From Chitinophagaceae bacterium (GTDB lineage: Bacteria; Bacteroidota; Bacteroidia; Chitinophagales; Chitinophagaceae): 64,000 nucleotides of DNA. The stretch covers positions 1-64,000 of the forward strand of contig JAFKGQ010000009.1 of assembly GCA_017307755.1 (NCBI GenBank), written 5' to 3'. The notes under the pieces are model-generated. The model made no database searches. It worked only from the letters and a program-made list of their open reading frames with translations, and was not told where the DNA came from. The translations under genes and the position numbers were made by a program. The first letter of the stretch is position 1, and each line of letters starts with the position of its first letter. Below are positions 1-10,265 of this stretch, in pieces.

Positions 1-3000
1 GGAAGGATAAATATTGAGTTCAGCTCTTTTAATCCACTGAGGTCCTCCCTGTTCCAATGGGCATCGCTGATAAAAAAACTCTTCAGATGCGTGAAGTAGG
101 TATTCCAATCGCTTTTTAGCCGGCTGATCCTAAAGGTGGAATCAAAACATCCAATAAAACTGGTGGAAACGAGCCCGATGGATTCCAGGTCCCTGTTGCC
201 GGCCATAAAATCCTGCGGGTAACCCAGATGCAAAGTGGGTGTTATACCCCCATCTCCAGACCCCTGGCCCCAGATTTTGATAGAATGGATCGTATTCCAG
301 TTGGTGATACCCGCCACTGTGGACATGGAGCTGTCCTGATAACAGCTGCCTCCCAGGTTGTCGGTATATTGTGGCAGGTTGCCCCGCAGGTTCCGTAAAT
401 GCGGAAGGCTGGTAGCAGGGGAGCCATTATTGTCGAGCCCCGCTAGCTCTGATTGATCATTATGATAGAAGGTGAGGGTCTTCAGGCTGTTGTCCGGATA
501 CGTATGTACAAAATACCAGGCATACCCATTCCATTCCGGGTGCGCTGCCTGCGACTGGGTGGTGTTAGGCGCCAGCACCGTCAGGCTGTCGGATATTTTT
601 GCTCCCAATCGCATACCGGTACCATCTCCGAAGTCAACATAAGTCCCGTTGACATTGGTAATGGCGTTGATATTGTTCCAGGGAAGATCCATTTGAAAAT
701 ACCGGCAGCCTGTAATGGGAGGGATCGTTTTGCCCGGGATGAGCGTGAACTGGAAATGCAGCGGGTCGGCTCCGGTTGCCAGTGTCCCCCGGTGGGCGTT
801 GGCGGTATCAGCGTTCCACAGGCTGATATATTGCGACTGGGTGGTGGCATTACCCAACAGTTTGCCATTGGCATTAAAGACACCCACCGGATAGCCGATG
901 GTACCCGTGCCTGCCAGGGTGGTCATCGTCAAAATAGAACAATTACTGCCGCAACTGATAGCAGCCTGGTACTGGTATTCATATTGCTTGACAATGTTGC
1001 CATCCATGTCCCGGATGCGCAGCAGGCGTTGCAAACCATCGTACTCGTAATAAGTGGTTATACCGCGAGGATCGGTTGCACTAGTCATGCCAACAAGAGG
1101 AATATAGGTGTAAGTCGTTACTAATGCTTTTACTCCCGAGAGCCCCGTTCGTATTTTGTTTAATTCATCACGCATTTGTTGGTCTGTTGTCGCAGGATTA
1201 TCAAGTATTGCCTGGTTAATGAACCCTTTAACTGTAGTATAATCACTGCCGATTACTTTGGCCACAGGATATTGACTATTATAGCCCCATAAATAAACTT
1301 CTTGCACATTATTGATCTTATGGCCCTGGAGGACATGCCCATAACTATCATAGTTGTCAAAGGCCATTTTCGGTTTGTAGTTTATGTTTTTACTAACAGC
1401 CAGATCAGTAATACCAGTTGGAGAAAAAGAAGTTGTTGGAATTGATATCTCTAAACCGAATATTGTATCGACAACAGGTGCTGTTGGTTTATAGAGTGTC
1501 AATGATGCCGCCACGGTTCGTAAATTACTGCTATCTAAATTTGACCTCTGTATATACTGTTCAATGACAGGAGTGATTACATAGGTGTTTTGTAAATTAC
1601 GGATCCCTTTCGCGGCTATTGTATTAGGTGTATTAGATATTGTATAATCCAGAGGATATTTCAGATTGGTCGTAATCTTTTGCCCCTTGCTATCGACTAT
1701 CTGTATGCTGGTGGGCAATGCGTGATCAGGATTTGAATAGGTTGTTATCTTTTTTTCTTCCATATAGCTTGATCCATTGTCATCATAGGTTAATGTTCGT
1801 ATAGTGTCTTCATATATCCATTTTCTTTTAAAATAGTAATACATAAAGTCAAATTGTCCTGCTTCAGTGTCGGAAATGGGGTCGGAAACAAGGCAAGGAT
1901 ATAGGTATTTCCTGGTACCCACATACGCGGGAAAATCTTTAGTTGCCCTGCTATCGATATTATAATGTGTATAAGTTTTTTTAACGGGGATATTATTACC
2001 TCCGACCCGTTTAAATGTGTTTTGATAAATTTCTTTACCACTGATATTACTATTGCTACTTTCAGGAGCTCCGTTGATCTGTTCCCCCACATATACAGCA
2101 GCACTAAAGTTCGGTACTATTGAAAATTCATGCTCTATACCCCCATTCTCAAAATTATCCCCGAAGCTTTCGACGACGTTACTATAGGCTGTGGGCAACG
2201 AACCATTTGAATATATATTGAATATGGAATTGGAATGCATGGTAAAGTATTGTGCTTGTGCAATATCATCACAGGTATAACCCTGAGTGCCAAACTCTCT
2301 GCAAGGTTTGTAGAGCTTTAGCATTTTTTCATATGATGGTATTGCGACACCGACGCCTGAAGAAATAGCAGGATCGGTCAATTTTCCATAAAAGTATCTT
2401 TTAACAATAGTCTTGTCAGTATTATTGTCAAAGGTCATTACCTTCGACACCCTTACTCCACCGCTATTTACATTCCTGTACTCATAAGAAACACTTCCCT
2501 TCTTAAATGAGATAGACCCGCCTCCATAATTATTCGGTCCCAAAACAGTAATTTTAAGTCTATACGATCCCGGTTGAAGTGAGAATTGCTGACTGAATGA
2601 CAATGTCGGATCCGTATGGTTTAATGCTTTGCTTAAAAGGACATTATTATTTTGGTCCAACAAAACAACGGTCGTAACGCTCTGGCTGGGGTCTCCCGTA
2701 GTATTCGGATTTCTGTACCCGGAAATGGTTACGGCTTGATAAATAGAAATAACTGCGTAGCCTGTATAAACTTCACTGGAGTAAAAGATGTTATTGGTAT
2801 TACCTTGTGCAGATACTACGGTGTCTTTTGGTTGGATAACAACTTGCGTATACACCTGGTTGCCTTCATATAAGATACTGTCTTTCCCGCCTGTTGGGTA
2901 AACGATAGAATTTAATAATCCCTTTGTGCTGTATACAGGGTCGGCATTCCTATCTGCGTTCGCCTGAGGAAAGTTTGTCACATATGTGCTCATGGTAGGA

Positions 3001-4367
3001 ACGGGTATTAAAGTCGAATTACTTTTCCCATTAAAATATCCCCAATGATCCTGGGCGTAAGATAAACGAGGAGGTAGGTTATTATAATCATTGTAACGGA
3101 AAGAATAAGTTTTCGTCAACGTACTGTCCGGACTCCTTTCGGTCATGCTCATTAAGAAAGGTCTTTTATTCAATCCCGGCTCATAACTGGCCGCGGAGTA
3201 AGATAGGGTTCCCGGATATGTATAAGAAAGATTGAATATTTTATATGGGCTGATTTTTCCCGGCAGAGATACTTCTATTGAAGACAATAACTTATCATTA
3301 TAATCATCTCTGTCAATATATTTAAATTTTATTCTGCCTCCGCCTGTTGAAGTGATCTCATCCAATATTGCGCCATCTGTTCGTAACTTATTGAGGCAGG
3401 TAACATCTGATATTTGCGGCACGTCGCGCCTGAAAGGTTCAACGGCGCAGGGCCAATAGTAAGGAGTAGACTGATCATGCTTATACATGGTTTGACTTGC
3501 GCTCGTTAAATAACTAAACTGCTGTCTTGTATAAGATAATTGAATGCTATCCTTGTTGGGATGAACTATTTTGGTCAAATACCATGCTGTGGGAACGTTT
3601 TGTTTGTATGGAGAATAACACCCGGCGCTACCAGAAGTATCAAAGCTGGTGGTCAAGTCCTGTACTTCAAAAAAATATTGAATACCACTTTCCGTAGTAA
3701 TTTTATACGCATAGTCCAACCCGGTGGAATTATATCTTTCAATTTTCAGATTGGAATGAGTAAGTAAAACAGGCCTAAAATTGTTGTGAGGAGGTGCATA
3801 ATTAATAGTATCCAAAATGAACTGTCCGCTATAGCCGTTGAAGTTGAAAGTAAATAAATCCGGTTGTCCATCGAAATGTCCATAAGGGCCTTGCCCACTT
3901 CCGTCATAGGTGCCACGATTGTCTCCTGTCAACTGGCCCATAAAAGTTATCATCTGGCTGTTAAGCGTCATACCAGCAGGTGGAAATATTCTTTCTGATT
4001 GTTCATCAATACTTCCATTTACTGTCCGGGTAATGACTCCTCCGGCATTAAGGCTCCAGTGCATGCCTACTCTCGATGCAATTTCATCTACTTTAAACCC
4101 CGGGCTAGAATAGCTAAGTGAAATAGGAAGCTTAATATTTTGAGATCCATACTCAAAAATGGGAATGTTTATATTTGGAGTACCGGACCATAATCCTAAA
4201 TCTATCCCTCCATATTTGCCTAAGGAAGCGGCATTCGGAGCGGGTGGGAGTATTTGTACAGGTTTGTTATAATTGCTACTGAATTCTGGTATTGGATTTT
4301 GCCCCAAGGCAATTCCTGAAATTAAAATTGATACGGCAATTACAACTGGTTTTCTGAAAGGCTTCAT
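1..4367 (-). CDS. RHS/YD-repeat-type secreted protein, C-terminal end outside the window
   Basis: Reading back from the ATG at 4367 gives an open frame to base 1, at least 1,455 codons; I checked the frame at several points along it. The N-terminus is a signal peptide ending in ALGQ (about residues 1-22). The large middle is the beta-rich N-domain usual in Bacteroidota RHS-like proteins, with a YLWGYNSQYPVAKVIG motif near residue 1030 and a YD-type repeat (YYEYDGLQRLLRIRD) near 1100-1120. After that come an FGDG stretch resembling a PKD-like domain and leucine-rich-looking text (LPHLRNLRG, THLKSFF, GLKELN). It lies 37 bp behind the barrel-type gene and is probably co-transcribed with it. Base composition changes near position 1130: 38 of 60 bases are G+C at 721-780, 20 of 60 at 3301-3360. 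It could be a wall-associated or polymorphic-toxin-like protein; no toxin domain is visible. Confidence 0.85.
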   Translation of the reverse strand, partial: MKPFRKPVVIAVSILISGIALGQNPIPEFSSNYNKPVQILPPAPNAASLGKYGGIDLGLWSGTPNINIPIFEYGSQNIKLPISLSYSSPGFKVDEIASRVGMHWSLNAGGVITRTVNGSIDEQSERIFPPAGMTLNSQMITFMGQLTGDNRGTYDGSGQGPYGHFDGQPDLFTFNFNGYSGQFILDTINYAPPHNNFRPVLLTHSNLKIERYNSTGLDYAYKITTESGIQYFFEVQDLTTSFDTSGSAGCYSPYKQNVPTAWYLTKIVHPNKDSIQLSYTRQQFSYLTSASQTMYKHDQSTPYYWPCAVEPFRRDVPQISDVTCLNKLRTDGAILDEITSTGGGRIKFKYIDRDDYNDKLLSSIEVSLPGKISPYKIFNLSYTYPGTLSYSAASYEPGLNKRPFLMSMTERSPDSTLTKTYSFRYNDYNNLPPRLSYAQDHWGYFNGKSNSTLIPVPTMSTYVTNFPQANADRNADPVYSTKGLLNSIVYPTGGKDSILYEGNQVYTQVVIQPKDTVVSAQGNTNNIFYSSEVYTGYAVISIYQAVTISGYRNPNTTGDPSQSVTTVVLLDQNNNVLLSKALNHTDPTLSFSQQFSLQPGSYRLKITVLGPNNYGGGSISFKKGSVSYEYRNVNSGGVRVSKVMTFDNNTDKTIVKRYFYGKLTDPAISSGVGVAIPSYEKMLKLYKPCREFGTQGYTCDDIAQAQYFTMHSNSIFNIYSNGSLPTAYSNVVESFGDNFENGGIEHEFSIVPNFSAAVYVGEQINGAPESSNSNISGKEIYQNTFKRVGGNNIPVKKTYTHYNIDSRATKDFPAYVGTRKYLYPCLVSDPISDTEAGQFDFMYYYFKRKWIYEDTIRTLTYDDNGSSYMEEKKITTYSNPDHALPTSIQIVDSKGQKITTNLKYPLDYTISNTPNTIAAKGIRNLQNTYVITPVIEQYIQRSNLDSSNLRTVAASLTLYKPTAPVVDTIFGLEISIPTTSFSPTGITDLAVSKNINYKPKMAFDNYDSYGHVLQGHKINNVQEVYLWGYNSQYPVAKVIGSDYTTVKGFINQAILDNPATTDQQMRDELNKIRTGLSGVKALVTTYTYIPLVGMTSATDPRGITTYYEYDGLQRLLRIRDMDGNIVKQYEYQYQAAISCGSNCSILTMTTLAGTGTIGYPVGVFNANGKLLGNATTQSQYISLWNADTANAHRGTLATGADPLHFQFTLIPGKTIPPITGCRYFQMDLPWNNINAITNVNGTYVDFGDGTGMRLGAKISDSLTVLAPNTTQSQAAHPEWNGYAWYFVHTYPDNSLKTLTFYHNDQSELAGLDNNGSPATSLPHLRNLRGNLPQYTDNLGGSCYQDSSMSTVAGITNWNTIHSIKIWGQGSGDGGITPTLHLGYPQDFMAGNRDLESIGLVSTSFIGCFDSTFRISRLKSDWNTYFTHLKSFFISDAHWNREDLSGLKELNSIFIL

Positions 4368-4404
4368 ATTATACTTTATTAACTCGAAGACTGGTAATTG
4401 TTTT

Positions 4405-5835
4405 TTAAAAGATGTAACCCAGCCGGAATATCACCGCCTGCGTCCTCGGCCGTTGCGAATAGCTCAAATAGTCCCAGAGTAACGACACCTTGGTCTTTTT
4501 GAACACCCGGCTCTTCATCGACACGGTCTTGGTCAAACCTACCAGCCCACTCTTTGTCCAGGTGTCCCAATTCCGCAATTGCTGATAGGTGCTAAAAGGT
4601 GTCGTATGGTTCAGCTCAAGCCCGGCAGAAGCCGAAAAGCTGCCCTTGATCCTGATATCCAAAAATGAGCGCAACCCCACCCCCTGGCTGGAAAAGGCAA
4701 TATGTTGAATTCCATTGCCCCATCCTAGTTTATAGCTTGCGCCTAATCCTATGGTGCTCCGATCCGTGAGTTTATACCCCACCGAGAGCCCGAAGTCCGA
4801 CACCGTGGGAAAATAATAGCTGTTTCGAGTGGTATGGAAATTTGTACCATATTCCAGCCGGCGCCAGAAGCTTTTTGTCTTTTGATTGTTTGGCTTGAAA
4901 TCCGGCATATCGATGTCCCCGCTGCCGGCGCCGAGTTTGTTCAACTTGTCCTTATATCCATCCATCTGTGACTGAGCCGATTGAAGATTGGCCTGTAAGG
5001 CAGCTTGTCCGCCCGCTCCACCTGCCGCCACCTGTTGGTTGATCAGTGCCGCTACCTGGTCGCGGGTCTGCAGACCGGCCAGGGTGGCCGGGTTTTCGTA
5101 ATTGGCTGGGAGGTTGAATAGTCCGGCCAGCTGTGAGTTCTTTGTCATGAATGCCTGGAAGGCGGGTAGCTTGTTGAGAATAGAGAGTGCCTCCTTTGTC
5201 AATTTATCCGGATCGTTTAGCATTTCTTTGTATTCCCGGGCTTGTTGGGAATAGTAATAAATGTCCCGGTTCATGGCTTGGTAGTCTTTGCCCAGGAGGT
5301 TGTTCAGATTGGTATGTTGTTGAATGTATTGGGATATCTGTTGCTTCCGTTCGCGAATATATTCCTTGATCTGATCTGCGTCCTGCATCTTCGCCTGCAG
5401 GGATTGCAATTGTCTAAGTGAGGCGAGGGCTTTTGGGTTGTCCCCCATGAATTTGAGCATACCCTGCAAGGAATCCGTATAGGCCTGGTATTCACCGTTG
5501 AGCGCCAGACTGCCGCTGCTACCCGTATCGCCGGCGAGCTTTTGAGAGAGGGCGGCATAACGCGCTGCGGAACCTGCAAACAACGCTTTTGCTGCGTTGG
5601 AATCAACTTTGTATAATTTCCTGCGCAGACGTTCTTCCCGCCGGGCCATCTTTTGCAAATATTTTTCTGTCTGGTGGGTGAGTTGCGCATCAAGACTGGC
5701 CGTCTTGTGTTGTATCCGGTTGAAGAATTTGGAAGGAACATCAATAATAGCCGTAGCCTTGTCAGGCTGTTGCGCAAAACAAGAAAGGGTTAGGGTACAG
5801 CACAGCAATAGGATTGCAGTCTGGTGTCCTTTCAT
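4405..5835 (-). CDS. Predicted exported protein with coiled-coil N-part and outer-membrane barrel-like C-part
   Basis: The 476-residue product starts with a signal peptide (cleavage probably after CFAQ, about residue 21). Residues 50-330 are charged and helical, with Arg/Lys/Gln-rich segments (KMARREERLRRKLYK) that suggest a coiled coil. After an Asp/Pro linker near 305 the last 160 residues alternate like beta strands (GLSVGYKL, TIGLGASYKL) and end in an aromatic residue (LGYIF), the usual end of an outer-membrane barrel. It precedes the RHS-like gene by 37 bp on the same strand. I recognise no named family. A role as outer-membrane partner or anchor of the RHS-like protein is inferred from position only. 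Confidence 0.8.
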   Translation of the reverse strand: MKGHQTAILLLCCTLTLSCFAQQPDKATAIIDVPSKFFNRIQHKTASLDAQLTHQTEKYLQKMARREERLRRKLYKVDSNAAKALFAGSAARYAALSQKLAGDTGSSGSLALNGEYQAYTDSLQGMLKFMGDNPKALASLRQLQSLQAKMQDADQIKEYIRERKQQISQYIQQHTNLNNLLGKDYQAMNRDIYYYSQQAREYKEMLNDPDKLTKEALSILNKLPAFQAFMTKNSQLAGLFNLPANYENPATLAGLQTRDQVAALINQQVAAGGAGGQAALQANLQSAQSQMDGYKDKLNKLGAGSGDIDMPDFKPNNQKTKSFWRRLEYGTNFHTTRNSYYFPTVSDFGLSVGYKLTDRSTIGLGASYKLGWGNGIQHIAFSSQGVGLRSFLDIRIKGSFSASAGLELNHTTPFSTYQQLRNWDTWTKSGLVGLTKTVSMKSRVFKKTKVSLLWDYLSYSQRPRTQAVIFRLGYIF

Positions 5836-5856
5836 TATAGGTCAGTTTAGAGGTTC

Positions 5857-5879
5857 ACGTATGGGGAGTAGCCATACGT
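5857..5879. promoter_or_regulatory. Inverted repeat upstream of the barrel/RHS-like pair
   Basis: ACGTATGG and CCATACGT form perfect 8-bp arms around a 7-nt spacer, about 20 bp upstream of the ATG at 5835. It could be an operator or a small leader hairpin. The rest of the 258-bp divergent gap to the gene at 6094 shows no promoter I can fit confidently. Confidence 0.4.
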
Positions 5880-6093
5880 ATACGTCTGGTGATTGTTGCT
5901 AACTAATTAGAGTGGATTATAGTGGTTTCGAGGGTAAAGAAAAATCTGTAGGGCGAAGTAAGGAAAATTTTTTTACATGCGACATTAAAAATTTATAAGC
6001 GTGTAGAAAATAGCCATAGGTGTGTCGATTTGGGCAATAATCGTACAGACAGAAGCGGGGACAAAAGCGGAAAAAATTTTGTAAATTGTAGAT

Positions 6094-6573
6094 ATGACGG
6101 CTCAAAACGATAGAAAATATCTGGAACAAGCGATAGCGTTAGCAAAACAAGGTGTAAAGGAAGGAGCCGGGGGGCCATTTGGCTGTGTCATTGTCAGGGA
6201 TGGGCAGGTAGTGGGGAGGGGATGGAACCAGGTGACGTCCAGCAATGATCCCACGGCGCATGCAGAGGTGGTGGCGATCCGGGATGCCTGCCGCAACCTG
6301 GGGAATTACCAGCTGACGGATTGCGATGTCTATACTTCCTGTGAGCCCTGTCCTATGTGTCTGGGTGCGTTGTATTGGGCCAGGCCCCGCCGGGTAGTAT
6401 ATGCCTGTACTCGGGAAGAGGCGGCGGAGGCGGGATTTGACGACGCCTTTATATATCTGGAGATCAACATTCCTCCCGGCGACAGAAAGATCCCTTTTTA
6501 TCATGCGGCATTGGATGAAGCGGCGGCTGTATTCAGGTCGTGGAAGGAAAAGGGGGACAAGAAGTTGTACTAA
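6094..6573 (+). CDS. guaD: Guanine deaminase, cytidine/dCMP deaminase fold
   Basis: The 159-residue protein has the zinc deaminase signature: HAE at residues 56-58 (His ligand and catalytic Glu) and PCPMC at 85-89 (Cys ligands 86 and 89). Length and the FDDAFIY...FYH C-terminal region match the small bacterial guanine deaminases rather than tRNA adenosine deaminase. It converts guanine to xanthine plus ammonia in the cytosol. The gene opens an operon and ends 15 bp before the xanthine dehydrogenase small-subunit gene, so its product would feed the next enzyme directly. Most related proteins of this size in purine clusters are GuaD, so the context supports the call. Confidence 0.9.
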   Translation: MTAQNDRKYLEQAIALAKQGVKEGAGGPFGCVIVRDGQVVGRGWNQVTSSNDPTAHAEVVAIRDACRNLGNYQLTDCDVYTSCEPCPMCLGALYWARPRRVVYACTREEAAEAGFDDAFIYLEINIPPGDRKIPFYHAALDEAAAVFRSWKEKGDKKLY

Positions 6574-6588
6574 CTATTCATCTATATT

Positions 6589-8004
6589 TTGATAAGGTTT
6601 ATCCTCAATAACGAGCTCATCGTAGCGGATGATCCGCCGGGCATGTTGTTGCTGGACCTGATCCGGTACAGGGAGCGTCTGATGGGGACGAAGATCGGAT
6701 GCCGTGAAGGGGACTGCGGGGCTTGTACGGTGTTGATCGGGGAGCTGAAGGAAGGGCGGATGGTGTATCGATCCGCTACTTCCTGTCTGACGGCGTTGGG
6801 GAATGTTCACCAGCGGCATGTCGTCACGGTGGAAGGGGTGAACCAGGAGGGGGTGAACCCATTGCAGCAAGCCATTTGTGAGGAGGGCGGGACGCAGTGT
6901 GGTTTTTGCACGCCGGGGTTTATCGTCTCCATGGCGGGCTTTTGTCTTAGTGGTAAGGCGCCTACGCAAGCGGGTGCGCGGGCTGCAGTGGATGGGAATA
7001 TCTGTCGCTGTACGGGTTACAAATCCATTGAAAGGGCTTTGACGCGGATGGTTAAGGATCTGGGGGGGATGAGCGATGAACCGGCGAGTTTTTTAGTGGA
7101 CAAGGGAATACTGCCTGTTTATTTTAAGCAGATCCCTCAACGGCTGGCTGCTCTTGCATTGGAGCCCAATGGAGTGCTGAGGAGTGAGCGGGGAGATGTG
7201 AACAGATTTTTAGGAGGGGGGACGGACCTTTATGTGCAGCGACCGGAAGCGATGGTAGAGGCGGAGATTGACTTTTTATCTGTCCGTGGCGATCTGAAGG
7301 GCATTGTGGAGGAAGACGGGCGGTGTGTGATCGGCGGGGCTGCCACGGTGACGGACCTGATAGAGTCTCCCGTGATACGGACCGCCTTCCCACGCTTTGA
7401 CCATTATGCACATTTGATATCTTCCACACCTATACGGAATATTGCCACGGTAGCGGGTAATTTTGTCAATGCTTCACCTATCGGGGACCTTACCATTTTT
7501 TTCCTGGCCCTGGATGCGCAGCTGTTGTTGAGCGATGGGAAGCTGCGGAGGGAGCTGCCACTCAGGAGATTTTTTCTTGGATATAAGGAGTTAGGTAAAA
7601 AGGCGGAAGAGTTTATTGAAAAAATATCCTTTCGTTTGCCGGATGCAGACGAGCATTTCCATTTTGAGAAGGTGAGCAAGCGGACCTGTCTGGATATTGC
7701 CAGTGTAAACACGGCGATGCGGGTAAGGATGAAAGGGGCGGTGGTTGAGGAAGGGCTTATTTCTGCGGGTGGTGTGGGACCTGTGCCTGTCTGTCTTGAG
7801 GGAGCTTCCTTGTTGATGGCTGGACGGCGGGTGGATGAGGAGCTGGTGCAGGAAGTTGTGGGAATGGCCCGGTCTGAGGTTAAGCCGATCAGCGATGCAA
7901 GAGGGACAGCGGCTTACAAACTGTTGTTGCTGGGGCAATTGATCAAGTCTCATTTTTTGACGCTATTCCCTCAACTTTCAGTTGTGAGGGTATTGGAAAT
8001 ATGA
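6589..8004 (+). CDS. xdhA: Xanthine dehydrogenase, Fe-S/FAD subunit
   Basis: The 471-residue chain has an N-terminal plant-type [2Fe-2S] domain (Cys38, 43, 46, 66), the second [2Fe-2S] domain (CGFC at 104-107 and CRC at 139-141), then an FAD-binding domain with GGGTDLY near 208 and a CO-dehydrogenase-flavoprotein-like C-domain. It passes electrons from the molybdenum site of XdhB to NAD+ via FAD. The start is TTG at 6589: no in-frame ATG or GTG lies between the guaD stop and this point, and the next ATG (residue 19) would remove the first beta strand of the ferredoxin fold. Its stop overlaps the xdhB start by 4 bp, which points to coupled translation. Confidence 0.93.
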   Translation: MIRFILNNELIVADDPPGMLLLDLIRYRERLMGTKIGCREGDCGACTVLIGELKEGRMVYRSATSCLTALGNVHQRHVVTVEGVNQEGVNPLQQAICEEGGTQCGFCTPGFIVSMAGFCLSGKAPTQAGARAAVDGNICRCTGYKSIERALTRMVKDLGGMSDEPASFLVDKGILPVYFKQIPQRLAALALEPNGVLRSERGDVNRFLGGGTDLYVQRPEAMVEAEIDFLSVRGDLKGIVEEDGRCVIGGAATVTDLIESPVIRTAFPRFDHYAHLISSTPIRNIATVAGNFVNASPIGDLTIFFLALDAQLLLSDGKLRRELPLRRFFLGYKELGKKAEEFIEKISFRLPDADEHFHFEKVSKRTCLDIASVNTAMRVRMKGAVVEEGLISAGGVGPVPVCLEGASLLMAGRRVDEELVQEVVGMARSEVKPISDARGTAAYKLLLLGQLIKSHFLTLFPQLSVVRVLEI

Positions 8005-10265
8005 AGAATATCGATGCCATAGGACATGTGAGGGGAGAATCCATTTATCTGGATGATATCCCGCTGATACAGGGCACCTTGTTTGGTGCGGCCTATGGTT
8101 CGCCCGTTGCGCATGGGTTTATTCGTGCGCTGGATATCAGCGCTGCGGAGCAGCATCCCGGTGTCGTGTGCGTATTGACCTACCGGGACGTCAGGGGGGA
8201 GAATCAGATAGGCGGTATTATCCCGGACGAGCCGTTGTTTGCCGAACAGCATGTTCATTTTTGCGGAATGCCTATGGCTTTTGTAATAGCTGTTTCGGAG
8301 AAGGCGGCCAGGGAGGCCGTGGGGATGATAAAGGCGGAGATCGAGCCGTTGCCGGTGATCACGGACCCGCGGGAAGCGCAGACGAATGGAGCGCTCATCA
8401 TACCTCCAAGGACTTTCAGACTCGGGGATGTTGATGAAGCATGGTCTTTATGTACGCATATTGTCGAGGGGCGTGCGGATACCAACGGACAGGAGCATCT
8501 GTACATAGAAACGCAGGGAGCATATGCTATCCCCCAGGAGAATAATGTTTTACGGGTGTATTCGTCCACACAGGCGCCTACGGCTGTGCAGCGGGCTGTC
8601 GCCAAGGTAACGGGGCTGCCGATGCATGCTTTGGATATATCCGTCACGCGGCTGGGCGGGGGATTTGGCGGCAAAGAAGACCAGGCCAATGTCTGGGCTG
8701 CTTTGTGTGCACTGGCGTGTATGCGGGTGGGGAAACCTGTGAAGTATTCTGTGCCGCGGACGGAGGACATGATAATGACGGGGAAACGGCACCCTTATTC
8801 GTCGGATTTTAAGATCGGGTTGGATAAGGATCTGAAGATACTTGCCTATGAGGTTACTTTTTATCAGAATGCGGGCGCAGCTGCGGATCTATCGCCAGCC
8901 GTGCTGGAAAGAACGCTGTTTCACTGTACCAACTCTTATTTTGTCCCTCATGTACGGGCCACCGCCTACAGCTGCAGGACACATCTGCCGCCAAATACGG
9001 CTTTTAGAGGTTTTGGGGGACCGCAGGGCATGTTTGTTATCGAGGCTGCGATAGCGAAGACCGCTGAGATCCTTGGAATAGATGCTGCGGTGATCCAAAA
9101 GAGGAATCTGCACCAGACGGGGGATACCTTCCCGTATGGACAACCGGCGGAGAGCGAAGCGCATGCCTGCTGGCAGAAGGCGGAGGACCTCTACGTTGTT
9201 ACGGCTATTCGCAAGGAAGTAGAAGAGTTTAATCATTCGCATATATTGTTTAAGAAGGGAATGGCTTTTATGCCCGTGTGTTTTGGCATTTCGTTTACCA
9301 AAACGTTGATGAACCAGGCCAGGGCGCTGGTGCATGTCTATACGGATGGCAGCGTTTTGGTGACTACGGGTGCGGTGGAGATGGGACAGGGGGTGAATAC
9401 AAAAATGATGCAAGTGGCGGCCACTGTTCTTTCGATAGATCCAGGTCTGGTGAAGATACAGTCTACCAGTACTTATAAGATCGCCAATACATCCCCCTCG
9501 GCGGCCAGTGCGACGGCTGATCTGAATGGAAAGGCGGTGCAGATGGCGTGTACGGAGATTTTGCGGAGGTTGAAGGAAGTGGCTGCAAGGGAGCTGGGTG
9601 TTGCTGTGGAGTTGATCGAATTAAAGAAGGGGATGGTGCGGGTGGATGGTGTGCCCTCGGATATGGATTGGAAAAAGCTTGTGCTGGCAGCATTTGCCCG
9701 CAGGGTCAGTTTGTCGGAGCATGCGCATTATGCGACGCCGGGTATCCACTTTGATCCTGAAAAGGAGAAGGGACATCCATTCGCCTATCATGTCTATGGT
9801 ACGGCCATCGTTGTGGCGACGATGGATTGTTTAAGGGGGAGATATACGATAGACGCCGTCAGAGTAGTACATGATTTTGGCGTCAGCATGAATTCTCTGA
9901 TCGACAAGGGACAAATAGAAGGAGGGATTGTGCAGGGCATTGGCTGGATGACGATGGAGGAGGTGTTGTACGATACCTCCGGCCGTCTGCGTTCGAATAC
10001 GCTGTCTACCTATAAAGTACCGGATATTTATTCTGTGCCGGAGGAGATCAGCATCGAGGCCCTCCACACCGAGCGGGATAACCTGGCGATCTTTCGCAGC
10101 AAGGCGGTGGGAGAGCCTCCCCTGATGTATGGCATCGGCGCTTATTTTGCCTTACGTAATGCGATACGTGCTTTTAATCCTTCCGCCGACCTTCCTTTTT
10201 CCGCGCCACTTACACCTGAAAAAGCATTGATGGGATTGTATGACAAGCAACATGTCACTGCATAA
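8001..10265 (+). CDS. xdhB: Xanthine dehydrogenase, molybdopterin-binding subunit
   Basis: The 754-residue protein covers the Ald_Xan_dh a/b hammerhead and the Mo-cofactor domains. Visible signatures are GGGFGGKE at 219-226, the substrate-binding Arg in RGFGG (Arg336) and the catalytic Glu in GEPP (Glu705). It oxidises hypoxanthine or xanthine to urate at the molybdenum centre in the cytosol. It sits between xdhA (4-bp overlap) and the maturation gene xdhC (26-bp overlap). The active-site Arg and Glu pattern is that of xanthine dehydrogenases rather than general aldehyde oxidases, and the guanine deaminase and uricase genes nearby agree. Confidence 0.94.
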   Translation: MKNIDAIGHVRGESIYLDDIPLIQGTLFGAAYGSPVAHGFIRALDISAAEQHPGVVCVLTYRDVRGENQIGGIIPDEPLFAEQHVHFCGMPMAFVIAVSEKAAREAVGMIKAEIEPLPVITDPREAQTNGALIIPPRTFRLGDVDEAWSLCTHIVEGRADTNGQEHLYIETQGAYAIPQENNVLRVYSSTQAPTAVQRAVAKVTGLPMHALDISVTRLGGGFGGKEDQANVWAALCALACMRVGKPVKYSVPRTEDMIMTGKRHPYSSDFKIGLDKDLKILAYEVTFYQNAGAAADLSPAVLERTLFHCTNSYFVPHVRATAYSCRTHLPPNTAFRGFGGPQGMFVIEAAIAKTAEILGIDAAVIQKRNLHQTGDTFPYGQPAESEAHACWQKAEDLYVVTAIRKEVEEFNHSHILFKKGMAFMPVCFGISFTKTLMNQARALVHVYTDGSVLVTTGAVEMGQGVNTKMMQVAATVLSIDPGLVKIQSTSTYKIANTSPSAASATADLNGKAVQMACTEILRRLKEVAARELGVAVELIELKKGMVRVDGVPSDMDWKKLVLAAFARRVSLSEHAHYATPGIHFDPEKEKGHPFAYHVYGTAIVVATMDCLRGRYTIDAVRVVHDFGVSMNSLIDKGQIEGGIVQGIGWMTMEEVLYDTSGRLRSNTLSTYKVPDIYSVPEEISIEALHTERDNLAIFRSKAVGEPPLMYGIGAYFALRNAIRAFNPSADLPFSAPLTPEKALMGLYDKQHVTA

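Noticed and set aside
453..1124. A 223-codon plus-strand frame opposite the RHS-like gene
   Set aside because: It is the antisense of a clearly protein-like frame and shows no domain or signal.
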